Assembly (NCBI GenBank): GCA_949035555.1
Contig: CAROLD010000007.1
Coordinates: 1 to 64,000, forward strand
Reading direction: 5' to 3'
Length of the DNA stretch: 64,000 nucleotides
Source: an uncultured bacterium
GTDB taxonomy: Bacteria; Cyanobacteriota; Vampirovibrionia; Gastranaerophilales; Gastranaerophilaceae
Of the stretch, positions 43,318 to 51,769 are shown one piece after another. The translations under genes and the position numbers were made by a program. Below the pieces are notes generated by a model. It had not been told where the DNA came from, did not search any database, and was given only the letters and a program-made list of their open reading frames with translations. Every line of letters begins with the position of its first letter. The first letter of the stretch is position 1.

Positions 43318-44346
43318 CTAACTCACCACACTTTCTTTATTTTTATCAATAACTGATTCATTTTGAGGTTTTTTCCTGATATGAATGGTATTCAAAACAC
43401 CTAGAATTGTTATTACCGAAGCCGCTCCAAGCATATATTTGCCGGCATGTTTTTTGAAATGCGGTATTGTACCTTCAGGACCTTTATAAAACTCTTTTAC
43501 GCTTTTAACAAAACTTCTTCCAAAAGTTTTAAGCGAATGCCCGAATTCTGTCGGTTTCCAAACTTTCAAAGTTGCAGTGTTGAAAAATTCTTCCCACGGT
43601 TTTTGAAAGGCAATCATTACACCTATTGCCGCCCACATAAATGAAGAGAAACTTCTTGCCAAAGTTGATTTTACAAGAACTTCTTTATAAATAGGCTTAA
43701 CATCCTGGTCTGAATCGTTTAAATTCTCTCCTAATCCGTTTTTCTTCGCTATTTTATCATAACGGAAATTAAGTTCTTCACCTTTTTTCTGTTCACCGTA
43801 GAGTAAGTCCCAGCGGGTAAAATCGACACTTTCGCCTACTTTATGATATTCTATGCTTTTTAAATCGGAATCGCCGTCATATTCAGGTAATTCATAAATA
43901 ACCCTCGCATACGGAAGTTGGGTATCTATTCCGGTTGCAAGCTTTACAGGAACATCAACGAGTGACTTTGATAATGATTTGAATATTCCGTAAAATAAAA
44001 CTCCAAGTGCCATTTTTTTAGCTAAAGGTCCTGCAAAAAATTTATCAGAATTTCCATAATGTTTATTAGCGGCATTAAAAATTGCCATTAAAGTTGCACT
44101 GCCGACAATATAAGGTACTAACCCCATCGTCAAAAATTCATAGAAATTGGAGTTTTTACTGCCGGAAATTCCTTTTGCCGGATATACCGTAAATGCCTTT
44201 GTTAATTTATCCATACCAATTCGCATACGTGTAGAAAAATTATTTTCTAATAACGTATCCTGATCATATGGAAGTAGTTTTTCGTCTCTGCTCTTAGCGC
44301 TAAATGCTAATTTTTTATCGCTAAAATTGCTTACTGGTAATATCAT
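43318..44346 (-). CDS. Uncharacterised membrane protein, first gene of the GH13 cassette
   Basis: 342 residues. Hydrophobic helices near FLTMGLVPYIVGSATLMAIF (about 70-90), KKMALGVLFYGIF (about 108-125), SSFMWAAIGVMIAF (about 235-250) and MLGAASVITILGVL (about 308-322). Short motifs DVPVKLATGID and RWDLLYGEQ recur in the 855-residue neighbour. The N-terminus holds a LAFSAKS stretch. GGAG six bases before the ATG. No known family. Cotranscribed with the 855-residue protein and GH13 genes. Confidence 0.75.
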   Translation of the reverse strand: MILPVSNFSDKKLAFSAKSRDEKLLPYDQDTLLENNFSTRMRIGMDKLTKAFTVYPAKGISGSKNSNFYEFLTMGLVPYIVGSATLMAIFNAANKHYGNSDKFFAGPLAKKMALGVLFYGIFKSLSKSLVDVPVKLATGIDTQLPYARVIYELPEYDGDSDLKSIEYHKVGESVDFTRWDLLYGEQKKGEELNFRYDKIAKKNGLGENLNDSDQDVKPIYKEVLVKSTLARSFSSFMWAAIGVMIAFQKPWEEFFNTATLKVWKPTEFGHSLKTFGRSFVKSVKEFYKGPEGTIPHFKKHAGKYMLGAASVITILGVLNTIHIRKKPQNESVIDKNKESVVS

Positions 44347-44438
44347 GATAACTCCGCATTTCCTTCATTAGAATACATGTCAAGATTTTTTTTTGTTACC
44401 TTTATAGGATGTTATTTACAAATTTTTACAATATTTTT

Positions 44439-45284
44439 TTACTTAAAAATATTAAAAAAGACCAGAGTGAAAATCCCCATTATTACGCAATAGTAACCGA
44501 AAAAGTTTAAGGAAAATTTTGAAATAAATTTCATAAAATATTTAATACATAAATATCCTACAATTCCGGAAACAATTGTTCCTGCCAGAATAGCTGACCA
44601 GTTATATCCTGCGGCTTCTGCGACATTAATTTTTACCAGCGGATAGACCATTGAAGCTCCTAGAATAATAGGAATACTTAGTAAAAATGAATATCTTGCA
44701 GATGTTTCTCTATCTAATCCTGAAAAAAGACCTGTTGCAATAGTCCAACCGGAGCGCGAAAAGCCCGGAAGAACCGCAAGTCCTTGAGCAAGCCCGATAA
44801 AAAGGGATTGTTTTAGTGTCAGATTATTGTTTAATCTTTCTTTTTTTGATGACAAATATTCACTAAAAAATAGCACTCCGCCTGTTATGATAAGCAGTCC
44901 GCCAACAAGTGCCGGATGGAATACCAGATGTTCTGCAACCGGATTTAACGGAAGAGCAAGTGCAATTGTTACAACAGTACCAAGAATAATATACAAGCCT
45001 AATTTAGCTTTATAGTCTGACAAACTTCTGTTTTTTGCCGCATCAATCAGTGCTTTTGCGATTTCAATAACGTCTTTTCTGAAAAATATCAAAACTGCAA
45101 TTAATGTTCCAAAGTGAAGCATAATATCGAAAAATACTTCTTCATTTGATTGTGCGATAATTGGAATATTTTTAAAAACTTTATAAAAATTAGATGTAAA
45201 AACAAGATGTGCAGAGCTTGATACAGGTAAAAATTCACTAAGACCCTGAACAATTCCCATTAAAATTGCTTGTATAAAATTCAT
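44439..45284 (-). CDS. uppP: Undecaprenyl-diphosphatase
   Basis: Polytopic membrane phosphatase (BacA) that recycles undecaprenyl pyrophosphate for peptidoglycan and O-antigen synthesis. Motif QGLSEFLPVSSSAHL (about 13-27) with its catalytic Glu/Ser, and the second motif LPGFSRSGWTIATGL (about 172) with Arg, are intact. 281 residues, about eight helices. Last gene of the kdsD-kdsC-queD-uppP run (20-base gaps). GAGAG precedes the ATG. Confidence 0.95.
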   Translation of the reverse strand: MNFIQAILMGIVQGLSEFLPVSSSAHLVFTSNFYKVFKNIPIIAQSNEEVFFDIMLHFGTLIAVLIFFRKDVIEIAKALIDAAKNRSLSDYKAKLGLYIILGTVVTIALALPLNPVAEHLVFHPALVGGLLIITGGVLFFSEYLSSKKERLNNNLTLKQSLFIGLAQGLAVLPGFSRSGWTIATGLFSGLDRETSARYSFLLSIPIILGASMVYPLVKINVAEAAGYNWSAILAGTIVSGIVGYLCIKYFMKFISKFSLNFFGYYCVIMGIFTLVFFNIFK

Positions 45285-45304
45285 TTAATATTTCTCTCTT
45301 TCTA

Positions 45305-45667
45305 TTAGTCGGCTTCAAAATAAGAACAGCAAGATGTTTGGGTTTCCCAAACCGTAATTTTGCTTAGCTGTACAATTCTTTCTTTTAATTTAGTGTAAAT
45401 ATATGCAGAAATCATTTCACTTGAAGGGCTTTCCCCTTTGAAATCAGGAAGCTCATTTAAATCTTTATGGTCTAAAGTTTCAAGAACTGCGTTGAGTTCT
45501 CTTTTTAAAACCTTGTAATCAATTAAAATATTGCTTTTGTTTAAGCTTTCTCCTTGTACAAAAGCTTCTACCATCCAGTTATGACCGTGCTGATTTTCGC
45601 ATTCTCCGTCATAGTTTAGCAAATGGTGAGCGGCAGAAAAAAATGCCTGTGTTTTAATTTCGTACAT
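45305..45667 (-). CDS. queD: 6-carboxy-5,6,7,8-tetrahydropterin synthase (QueD)
   Basis: Converts dihydroneopterin triphosphate to 6-carboxytetrahydropterin, an early step towards preQ0 and queuosine. Zinc His ligands are in FSAAHHL and QHGHNW; the catalytic Cys is in GECENQHGH; DHKDLNEL and the later Glu region PSSEMIS are typical. 120 residues. AAAGGGGAT precedes the ATG. The other pathway gene in the window is tgt. Confidence 0.92.
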   Translation of the reverse strand: MYEIKTQAFFSAAHHLLNYDGECENQHGHNWMVEAFVQGESLNKSNILIDYKVLKRELNAVLETLDHKDLNELPDFKGESPSSEMISAYIYTKLKERIVQLSKITVWETQTSCCSYFEAD

Positions 45668-45687
45668 AATATATCCCCTTTATAAAA

Positions 45688-46185
45688 TTATTTTTCGTTT
45701 TGTGATGCGTCAAAAATATAGTCGCACAATTCGCGTACGGCACCTTTTCCGCCATCGCGTGATGCTCTGAAGTTGCAAACCGCCTGTACTCGTGATACTG
45801 CATCAGCCGGACATCCTGCAATGGCAACTTTTTCCAGAATACAAATATCAGGTTCATCGTCTCCCATGTAGGCAACTTGTGAAAAATCCAATCCATATTT
45901 TTCCATCAATCCTTCCAATATTGGAAGTTTGTTTTTTACACCCTGAAATACTTCAGTTACGCGCAGGTCACATGCTCTTCTGTCAACCGTACCGTTTTTT
46001 CTGCCGGTGATAATTGCAGTAATAAATCCGTTTCTTGCCATTTTTGCAAGTCCATGGCCGTCTTTTGCATTAAAAGTTTTATATTCAACACCGTTTTCAT
46101 CATAAGTGATACTGCCGTCAGTCATAACACCGTCAACGTCAAAAGCCAGTAACTTAATTTTTGAAGCTTTTTCTTTTAAATCCAT
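45688..46185 (-). CDS. kdsC: 3-deoxy-D-manno-octulosonate 8-phosphate phosphatase
   Basis: HAD-superfamily phosphatase producing Kdo for LPS inner core. Nucleophile motif LLAFDVDGVMTDG (about 13-25), ITGR motif in TAIITGRKN, and the third motif YMGDDEPDI are intact. The cap-less, 165-residue form is typical of KdsC. Its start overlaps the kdsD stop by one base. Confidence 0.95.
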   Translation of the reverse strand: MDLKEKASKIKLLAFDVDGVMTDGSITYDENGVEYKTFNAKDGHGLAKMARNGFITAIITGRKNGTVDRRACDLRVTEVFQGVKNKLPILEGLMEKYGLDFSQVAYMGDDEPDICILEKVAIAGCPADAVSRVQAVCNFRASRDGGKGAVRELCDYIFDASQNEK

Positions 46186-47165
46186 TATGCAACACCTGCT
46201 CTTAACAAGTCATGAACATGTATTACACCAACAGGAATATTGTTTTCGTCAACAACCGCAAGTGCAGTAATTGAATATTTTTCCATTAAATTAAGCGCAG
46301 ATGCCGCGTAAGCATCATCAGTAATTCTTTTTGGATTAACCGTCATAACGTCTTTAACCTGAATATTAGACGCATTTGGATATTTAATGATAGTTCTTCT
46401 GATGTCACCGTCTGTTAATACCCCGGTTAAAGTATTATCTGAACCTAAAATCATAGCCATACCAAGTTTGAATTCAGATATTGTATTAATAACAGAAGTA
46501 AATGATTCGCTATCATTAACAATTGGCATTTTATCGCCCGTTATCATAAGGTCTTTTACTTTGTAAGTTAAACCTTTACCAAGTTTTCCTGACGGATGGA
46601 ACATCAAAAAGTCTTCTTTTGTAAAACCTTTTTTCTCCATCAAACAAACTGCTAAAGTATCTCCCATTGCCAAGGTTGCTGTTGTACTTGCGGTAGGAGC
46701 TTTACCCAGCGGGCAAGCTTCTCTTTCTACAGAAATATCAAGTACGACTTCACTTGTTTTTGCAAGTGTTGAATTCATATTACCTGTCATCCCAATCATA
46801 GGACATCCAAATCTTTTGATTAAAGGTAATAAATTCATCAATTCTTGAGTTTCGCCGCTGTTGGAAATTGCAATAATAACGTCATCTCTTGTAATTACAC
46901 CGGAATCCCCGTGTGTACTTTCTGCCGGATGCAGAAAGTATGAAGGAGTTCCTGTTGAAGACATTGTTGCTGCGATTTTTTTACCGATAAGACCGGATTT
47001 GCCCATTCCGGTAACGATTACTCTGCCTTTGCAGTTATATAAAATATCGATAGCTTTATCAAAAGCTTCTCCGATATTGTTTTCTAATCTTTTAATTGCA
47101 TTTGCCTCGATTTCTAAAACTTCTTTTGCTAATTCATTAATTTTACTTAAAGTCATAATAGTCAT
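46185..47165 (-). CDS. kdsD: Arabinose-5-phosphate isomerase
   Basis: Makes D-arabinose 5-phosphate for Kdo synthesis. Sugar isomerase (SIS) domain with VTGMGKSGLIGKKIAATMSSTGTP split around residue 50 and HGDSGVI, followed by two CBS domains (about 205-325). The frame is open to a GTG at 47177. The ATG at 47165 is preferred because GAGG is six bases upstream, and the promoter predicts transcription starting near 47184, too close to the GTG. Confidence 0.94.
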   Translation of the reverse strand: MTIMTLSKINELAKEVLEIEANAIKRLENNIGEAFDKAIDILYNCKGRVIVTGMGKSGLIGKKIAATMSSTGTPSYFLHPAESTHGDSGVITRDDVIIAISNSGETQELMNLLPLIKRFGCPMIGMTGNMNSTLAKTSEVVLDISVEREACPLGKAPTASTTATLAMGDTLAVCLMEKKGFTKEDFLMFHPSGKLGKGLTYKVKDLMITGDKMPIVNDSESFTSVINTISEFKLGMAMILGSDNTLTGVLTDGDIRRTIIKYPNASNIQVKDVMTVNPKRITDDAYAASALNLMEKYSITALAVVDENNIPVGVIHVHDLLRAGVA

Positions 47166-47190
47166 ATCCCACCTCACTTAACTCATGATG

Positions 47191-47196
47191 ATTATA
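47191..47196 (-). promoter_or_regulatory. -10 box of the kdsD-kdsC-queD-uppP operon
   Basis: Perfect TATAAT on the minus strand, preceded by TG. The sequence 17 bases upstream is a weak -35 (CTGTAT). The predicted leader is about 20 bases with GAGG. Confidence 0.55.
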
Positions 47197-47272
47197 CAAC
47201 AAACATCGCGCAAATACAGTATTTTTACAAATATTTTACATCCTGTGCGCTATGGACGGCAAGACTGTATAA

Positions 47273-48205
47273 TTATCCCAATTGAGAATTTGCGCCTGAA
47301 ACGACTTCAATAATTTCCTGTGTAATTGCGGTCTGGCGGGTTTTATTATATTCAATAGACAGTTCTTTAATCATTTTATCCGCATTAGAGGTTGCGGCAG
47401 ACATTGCTGTCATTCTTGAAGCCAGTTCGCTTGCTTGAGCTTCCAATAGAGAATGATAGAAAATATTTGTCATATACATAGGAACAACTTTTTGCAAAAT
47501 GTGGTGTTTATCGGGAATGAATTCCATCAACGGATCAAGAATATCATCAGTTATTCTGTCATGCACATCTGTTACCCCGACAACAGGCAGAACCTGCCAG
47601 TCTTCCACAAAATAACTCATCATATTTTTAAATCTTGTTGTAACTATTTCAACTTTATCGATTTTTCCTTCTACAAAATATTCGGCCATATCTTCTGCAA
47701 TATCACGGGCTTCAATTGGGGAAGGGTTATCAATTGCCGAGAAATATTTCTTTTCTATAGGGCAGCCGATTTGCATGCATTTTTTACGAAGTGCTGATAT
47801 TCCTTTTTGTCCGGCTACGAAAAGTTTAACTTCAATGCCCTGTTTTTTGTATTCAACAATTCTTTTCAACGCGTCTCTTACTACATTTGCATTGTATGCG
47901 CCGGCAAGCCCTTTATTTGACGTTATTACAAGCATACCGACATTCTTAACTTCTCGCTTTTCCAACAAAACAGGATAATTATCAATGGCATATTTAATCT
48001 TTAAAGTTTCGCTGCTGTATTCATTAACAGAATTCAAAAGCTTTTGGAACATTGAAACTAGTTCTCGTGTATATGGACGCGAGGTTTTAACATTGTTTTC
48101 CGCACGTTTAACTTTTGCCGCAGCAACCATTTTCATTGCACGGGTAATTTTCTTAGTACTTTCAACACTCATTATTCTGTTTTTGATATCTTTTAAGTTT
48201 GCCAT
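47273..48205 (-). CDS. atpG: F-type ATP synthase gamma subunit
   Basis: Central rotor stalk. N-terminal helix MANLKDIKNRIMSVESTKKITRAMKMVAA and the long C-terminal helix ending ITQEIIEVVSGA are diagnostic. 310 residues; a stretch around 190-240 is longer than in E. coli and might correspond to the cyanobacterial/chloroplast gamma insertion, but I cannot align it with certainty. Last gene of the atp operon, 13 bases after the zinc-finger gene. Confidence 0.93.
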   Translation of the reverse strand: MANLKDIKNRIMSVESTKKITRAMKMVAAAKVKRAENNVKTSRPYTRELVSMFQKLLNSVNEYSSETLKIKYAIDNYPVLLEKREVKNVGMLVITSNKGLAGAYNANVVRDALKRIVEYKKQGIEVKLFVAGQKGISALRKKCMQIGCPIEKKYFSAIDNPSPIEARDIAEDMAEYFVEGKIDKVEIVTTRFKNMMSYFVEDWQVLPVVGVTDVHDRITDDILDPLMEFIPDKHHILQKVVPMYMTNIFYHSLLEAQASELASRMTAMSAATSNADKMIKELSIEYNKTRQTAITQEIIEVVSGANSQLG

Positions 48206-48218
48206 TGATAGAACCTTT

Positions 48219-48428
48219 TTAGTCTATAACTGTTAATAATACTAGAACTCCTAGAAGAACAATGCCAAGTATAGACCACATACGGCATTTAGACAAGCTA
48301 GAAGCGCAATTGCCTTTTTTACAAAGGATAACTCCGTTTTCTTCTTTTAAGCATTCGAGACATAGACCTTTTCCGCAAGTTTTACAAACTCCGAATGCAT
48401 CTCTGTCATGGTGATTATAACATTTCAT
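48219..48428 (-). CDS. Small B-box-type zinc-finger membrane protein in the ATP synthase operon
   Basis: 69 residues. The N-terminal half holds Cys3, His6, Cys15, Cys18, Cys23, Cys26, Cys36 and Cys41 in a B-box-like zinc pattern (for example CKTCGKGLC); the C-terminal half is a single membrane helix (about 49-67). Function unknown; such domains often recruit proteins. It lies 18 bases after atpA and 13 before atpG, so it should be made with the ATP synthase. Confidence 0.75.
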   Translation of the reverse strand: MKCYNHHDRDAFGVCKTCGKGLCLECLKEENGVILCKKGNCASSLSKCRMWSILGIVLLGVLVLLTVID

Positions 48429-48446
48429 GTTTTCTCTCCTTTATTT

Positions 48447-49958
48447 TTAGAATGTACTTTTAAATGTATTTAAACCGTCAGTAAGGGTTTGTTTATCTTC
48501 ATCAGATAATGCGCCGCCTGCGTTTAATTTTTCTGCTAATTCGGAATAGTTTGCATTAAAATATACAAACCATTCTTTTTTGAAACGTTGAATATGTGAA
48601 TTTGCTATATCATCTAAAATGCCCTGATTAGCGGCATAAAGAATCGACACCTGTTCGGCAACGCTTAGAGGATTGTATTGAAGTTGTTTTAAAACTTCTG
48701 TCAATTTTTGTCCGCGAAGTAATTGTTTTTTTGTTGAGGCATCCAAATCTGATGCAAATTGAGCAAATGCTTCAAGTTCTCTAAACTGTGCCAAATCTAA
48801 GCGAAGTTGACCTGCAACCTGTTTAATAGCTTTAGTCTGCGCCGCACCTCCAACACGTGAAACTGAAATCCCTGCATTAATCGCCGGTCTTATACCGGAG
48901 TTAAATGCATTACTTTCGAGGAAAATCTGACCGTCAGTAATTGAAATAACGTTTGTCGGAATGTAGGCTGAAACATCACCTGCCTGAGTTTCAATAATCG
49001 GTAATGCAGTAATACTTCCTCCGCCGAGTTCGTCATTTAATTTAACCGCACGTTCAAGAAGTCTTGAGTGAAGATAGAAAACATCCCCCGGATAAGCTTC
49101 ACGTCCCGGTGGTCTTTTTAATAGCAAACTCATTGCACGGTAAGCTTGAGCGTGTTTTGATAAATCATCATAAACGATAAGAACAGCTTTACCCTGTTCC
49201 ATAAATTCTTCGCCTATAGCAACTCCTGCAAACGGTGCGATATATTGCAGCGGAGCGGATTCATTAGCTGTAGAAGATACTATGATTGTATAAGCCATTG
49301 CTCCGTGTTCTTCAAGCGTTTTTGCAAGATGCGCCACAGTTGAAGCTTTTTGACCGATTGCTACATAAATACAAATTACATCTTTACCTTTCTGGTTAAT
49401 AATTGTATCAATTGCAATGGCAGTTTTACCTGTTTGGCGGTCGCCGATAATAAGTTCTCTTTGCCCTCTGCCGATTGGAGTTAGTGCATCGATTGCGGTC
49501 AAGCCTGTTTGCAGCGGTTCATGTACGGATTTTCTGGTAACAATCCCGGGTGCAACACGTTCAATCGGACGGGTTTTCGAGTAAGGAAAATCCCCCTTGC
49601 CATCTAAAGGTTTTCCTGTCGGGTCAACAATTCTTCCGATAAGTCCGTCACCGACAGGTACAGATGCGATTCTGCCAGTGGTTTTAACTATTGTACCTTC
49701 TTTGATATTTGTGTAATCACCTAAGATTACTACACCGACATTGTCTTCTTCAAGGTTCATTGCAATTCCTAAAGTGCCGTGTCCGTCATCAAATTGTACA
49801 AGTTCGTTTGCCATAACATTTCGCAAACCGTAAACGCGTGCAATACCGTCACCTACTTCAAGCACAGAACCGGTATTAGATACTTCTGTTTGAAGTTCGT
49901 AGTTTTCTATTTTTCGTTTTATTATAGAACTTATTTCATCAGGTTGTATTAATGCCAT
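48447..49958 (-). CDS. atpA: F-type ATP synthase alpha subunit
   Basis: Non-catalytic nucleotide-binding subunit. Walker A GDRQTGKTAIAID (about 169-181), the family signature PAINAGISVSRVGG, and the ALPIIETQAGDVSAYIPTNVISITDGQ region are intact. 503 residues is normal. The operon holds no beta or epsilon gene, as in Cyanobacteria where atpB-atpE lies elsewhere. Confidence 0.97.
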   Translation of the reverse strand: MALIQPDEISSIIKRKIENYELQTEVSNTGSVLEVGDGIARVYGLRNVMANELVQFDDGHGTLGIAMNLEEDNVGVVILGDYTNIKEGTIVKTTGRIASVPVGDGLIGRIVDPTGKPLDGKGDFPYSKTRPIERVAPGIVTRKSVHEPLQTGLTAIDALTPIGRGQRELIIGDRQTGKTAIAIDTIINQKGKDVICIYVAIGQKASTVAHLAKTLEEHGAMAYTIIVSSTANESAPLQYIAPFAGVAIGEEFMEQGKAVLIVYDDLSKHAQAYRAMSLLLKRPPGREAYPGDVFYLHSRLLERAVKLNDELGGGSITALPIIETQAGDVSAYIPTNVISITDGQIFLESNAFNSGIRPAINAGISVSRVGGAAQTKAIKQVAGQLRLDLAQFRELEAFAQFASDLDASTKKQLLRGQKLTEVLKQLQYNPLSVAEQVSILYAANQGILDDIANSHIQRFKKEWFVYFNANYSELAEKLNAGGALSDEDKQTLTDGLNTFKSTF

Positions 49959-49969
49959 AATTTCCCCTT

Positions 49970-50515
49970 CTATCTTGATATTGTTTTACTTAAATTTTTT
50001 ATCTTAGAGCGCAGGCTTGTATCTATTACGCAATCTCCAAATTTGAATATCAGCCCCGCTATAATATTGCTGTCGGTGTTCCATTCAGGAATTACTTCAC
50101 ATTGAAGTTTGTGCTCGAGATTGAATAAAATATTTGTTTTTTGTTCAAAATTCAAATCTACTGCTGAAATTATTACTACATTTGTTTTGTTAGATTTTTC
50201 ATCTATCATTTTGCAATATGCTTTATAAATGGATTGGAATTCATTAAATCTATGCTTTTCAACCAGTAATTTTAGTAGGTTTAATATTTTATTATCAATT
50301 TTTGACACAAATATTTCATTCAGCATATCGATTTTTTTGATGTTTGAAATAGAACTGTTTTCCATTACTATTTTTAAATCTTCAGAAGAATTTAATACAT
50401 CCAAACATTTTTCCATTTGAGATTTAAAATAGTCAAAAGAATCGCTTTCTGATGCGATATCCACCAGTGATTTTGCATATGTTTTTGAAATTGTTGAAAT
50501 TCTGGTATCCGTCAT
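49970..50515 (-). CDS. atpH: F-type ATP synthase delta subunit
   Basis: Peripheral-stalk subunit linking F1 to b/b'. N-terminal helical domain (SKTYAKSLVDIASESD) and the C-terminal GGLIFKFGDCVIDTSLRSKI-type end, here starting IIAGLIFKFGD, are typical OSCP features. 181 residues. Overlaps atpF by one base. Confidence 0.9.
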   Translation of the reverse strand: MTDTRISTISKTYAKSLVDIASESDSFDYFKSQMEKCLDVLNSSEDLKIVMENSSISNIKKIDMLNEIFVSKIDNKILNLLKLLVEKHRFNEFQSIYKAYCKMIDEKSNKTNVVIISAVDLNFEQKTNILFNLEHKLQCEVIPEWNTDSNIIAGLIFKFGDCVIDTSLRSKIKNLSKTISR

Positions 50516-51018
50516 TATAATTTCACCTTTTCAAGTTCATCTAGGCTTTCTTCTATAAATTTATTGTGTAACTCAGGGTTATGAGAAAGCATTGCCAAGA
50601 TATTATTCTGCGCCATTTCAATCGATGCAGAAATAGTTTTACCCTGTAGTAGATTTGAGATTTTCTTTTCTTCTATTAATAGTGCTCTGTTAATATTTTT
50701 TTGAATATTTGTAATCTCTTTTTGTGTGGCTTCCTCAATTTGTGTTTTAAATACATCGGCTTTTGAAACAGCCTCTATTTCCAGTTCTTTTATATCTTGG
50801 GGCAATTTTTCTATAGCTGATTTAGATTTAGATAAGACGGTTTCTGAGTCTGCTTTTGCTTTGTCTGAGTTTTGTATTGAAGCTTCTACTTGAGAAACCG
50901 AGGATTGCAGAGATGATTTTAGGTTTAATTTCACAACTATCACCGCAAGAATTATCAACATAATAATAAAGTTGATGGTGTTTGATTCTGCCAGTTTTTT
51001 TAGGATTTCTGTAATCAT
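50515..51018 (-). CDS. atpF: F-type ATP synthase b subunit
   Basis: Stator subunit: N-terminal membrane helix (about 13-30, TINFIIMLIILAVIVVKL) and a long charged coiled-coil helix. 167 residues. Overlaps its neighbours by one base on each side. Present together with a diverged b' subunit, as in photosynthetic bacteria and Cyanobacteria. Confidence 0.88.
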   Translation of the reverse strand: MITEILKKLAESNTINFIIMLIILAVIVVKLNLKSSLQSSVSQVEASIQNSDKAKADSETVLSKSKSAIEKLPQDIKELEIEAVSKADVFKTQIEEATQKEITNIQKNINRALLIEEKKISNLLQGKTISASIEMAQNNILAMLSHNPELHNKFIEESLDELEKVKL

Positions 51019-51473
51019 TATTCTGCCGCCTTGCCGCTGTTTACTTCTATGTCTTGTCCTAACAGCTTTGATGTTATTGAAGATGCCAAATCTTTTACAA
51101 CTGTAGATTTAACAGTGTTTTCTAGCTCTAATCCCTGATTTGTAAGATTTTCTTTTTGTGATTGAAGTTCTGTTTTAACTCTTTCTTTTATGTCATGAGT
51201 TTTTTTATGGGCTAAGCGTTGTGCCTTATCCACAATATCTCGTATATTATGTCTGCAATTTTCGTGAGTTTCTCGAAGCTTTTCAGTTCTTTCAGTATCA
51301 AAAGCCTGTGCCTGTTCTGAATTTTGTTTTGCGTTTTCGTAATTTGATTTTATATATTCTTCACGTTTTCGCATAATATTCAAAACAGGTTTATAGAATA
51401 TAGTATTCATAATCATAATGAACACTACAAAACTAAGCATTGCAATTAAAAAAGTAGCATTGAATTCAACCAT
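51018..51473 (-). CDS. F-type ATP synthase b' subunit
   Basis: Second stator subunit: membrane helix (about 5-25, TFLIAMLSFVVFIMIMNTIFY) then a charged coiled coil, 151 residues. KPVLNIMRKREEYI is the usual post-membrane motif. A GTG at 51482 is in frame, but the ATG at 51473 has AAGGTG six to seven bases upstream. In Cyanobacteria this gene is called atpG or atpF2. Confidence 0.88.
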   Translation of the reverse strand: MVEFNATFLIAMLSFVVFIMIMNTIFYKPVLNIMRKREEYIKSNYENAKQNSEQAQAFDTERTEKLRETHENCRHNIRDIVDKAQRLAHKKTHDIKERVKTELQSQKENLTNQGLELENTVKSTVVKDLASSITSKLLGQDIEVNSGKAAE

Positions 51474-51483
51474 CTGGTACACC

Positions 51484-51720
51484 TTATTTAGAGATTAGCA
51501 TAATTGCAATAAACAAAGCGTAAATAGCTGTAGCTTCAGCTAGTCCTGCACCGATAATAAAGTTTTTAAAAGCTTCGGCTTTAATTTCAGGCTGGCGTGC
51601 GATAGCATCAAGTACTCCTTTTGTAGCAATACCCAAGCCTAAACCTGCGCCGATAGCACCAAAACCGATTGCAATACCTGCACCTAATTTTGCTAAATCT
51701 AAAGTTTGTTCTACTGCCAT
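51484..51720 (-). CDS. atpE: F-type ATP synthase c subunit
   Basis: 78-residue hairpin forming the rotor ring. The ion-carrying carboxylate is Glu62 in GLAEATAIYAL, and the loop carries ARQPE. Na+-type rings normally have Gln in helix 1 and Ser after the Glu. Here helix 1 reads GAGLGLGIA (Leu29 at the Gln position) and Ala63 follows Glu62, so proton coupling is expected. Confidence 0.95.
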   Translation of the reverse strand: MAVEQTLDLAKLGAGIAIGFGAIGAGLGLGIATKGVLDAIARQPEIKAEAFKNFIIGAGLAEATAIYALFIAIMLISK

Positions 51721-51769
51721 AATTTTTCTCCTTTATATTATCACGTTAAATATTTTTTCAAATTTTACA

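Noticed and set aside
47205..47250. GCGCA...TGCGC inverted repeat after atpG as a terminator
   Set aside because: The stem is short and bulged and no T run follows on the minus strand, so I do not call a terminator.
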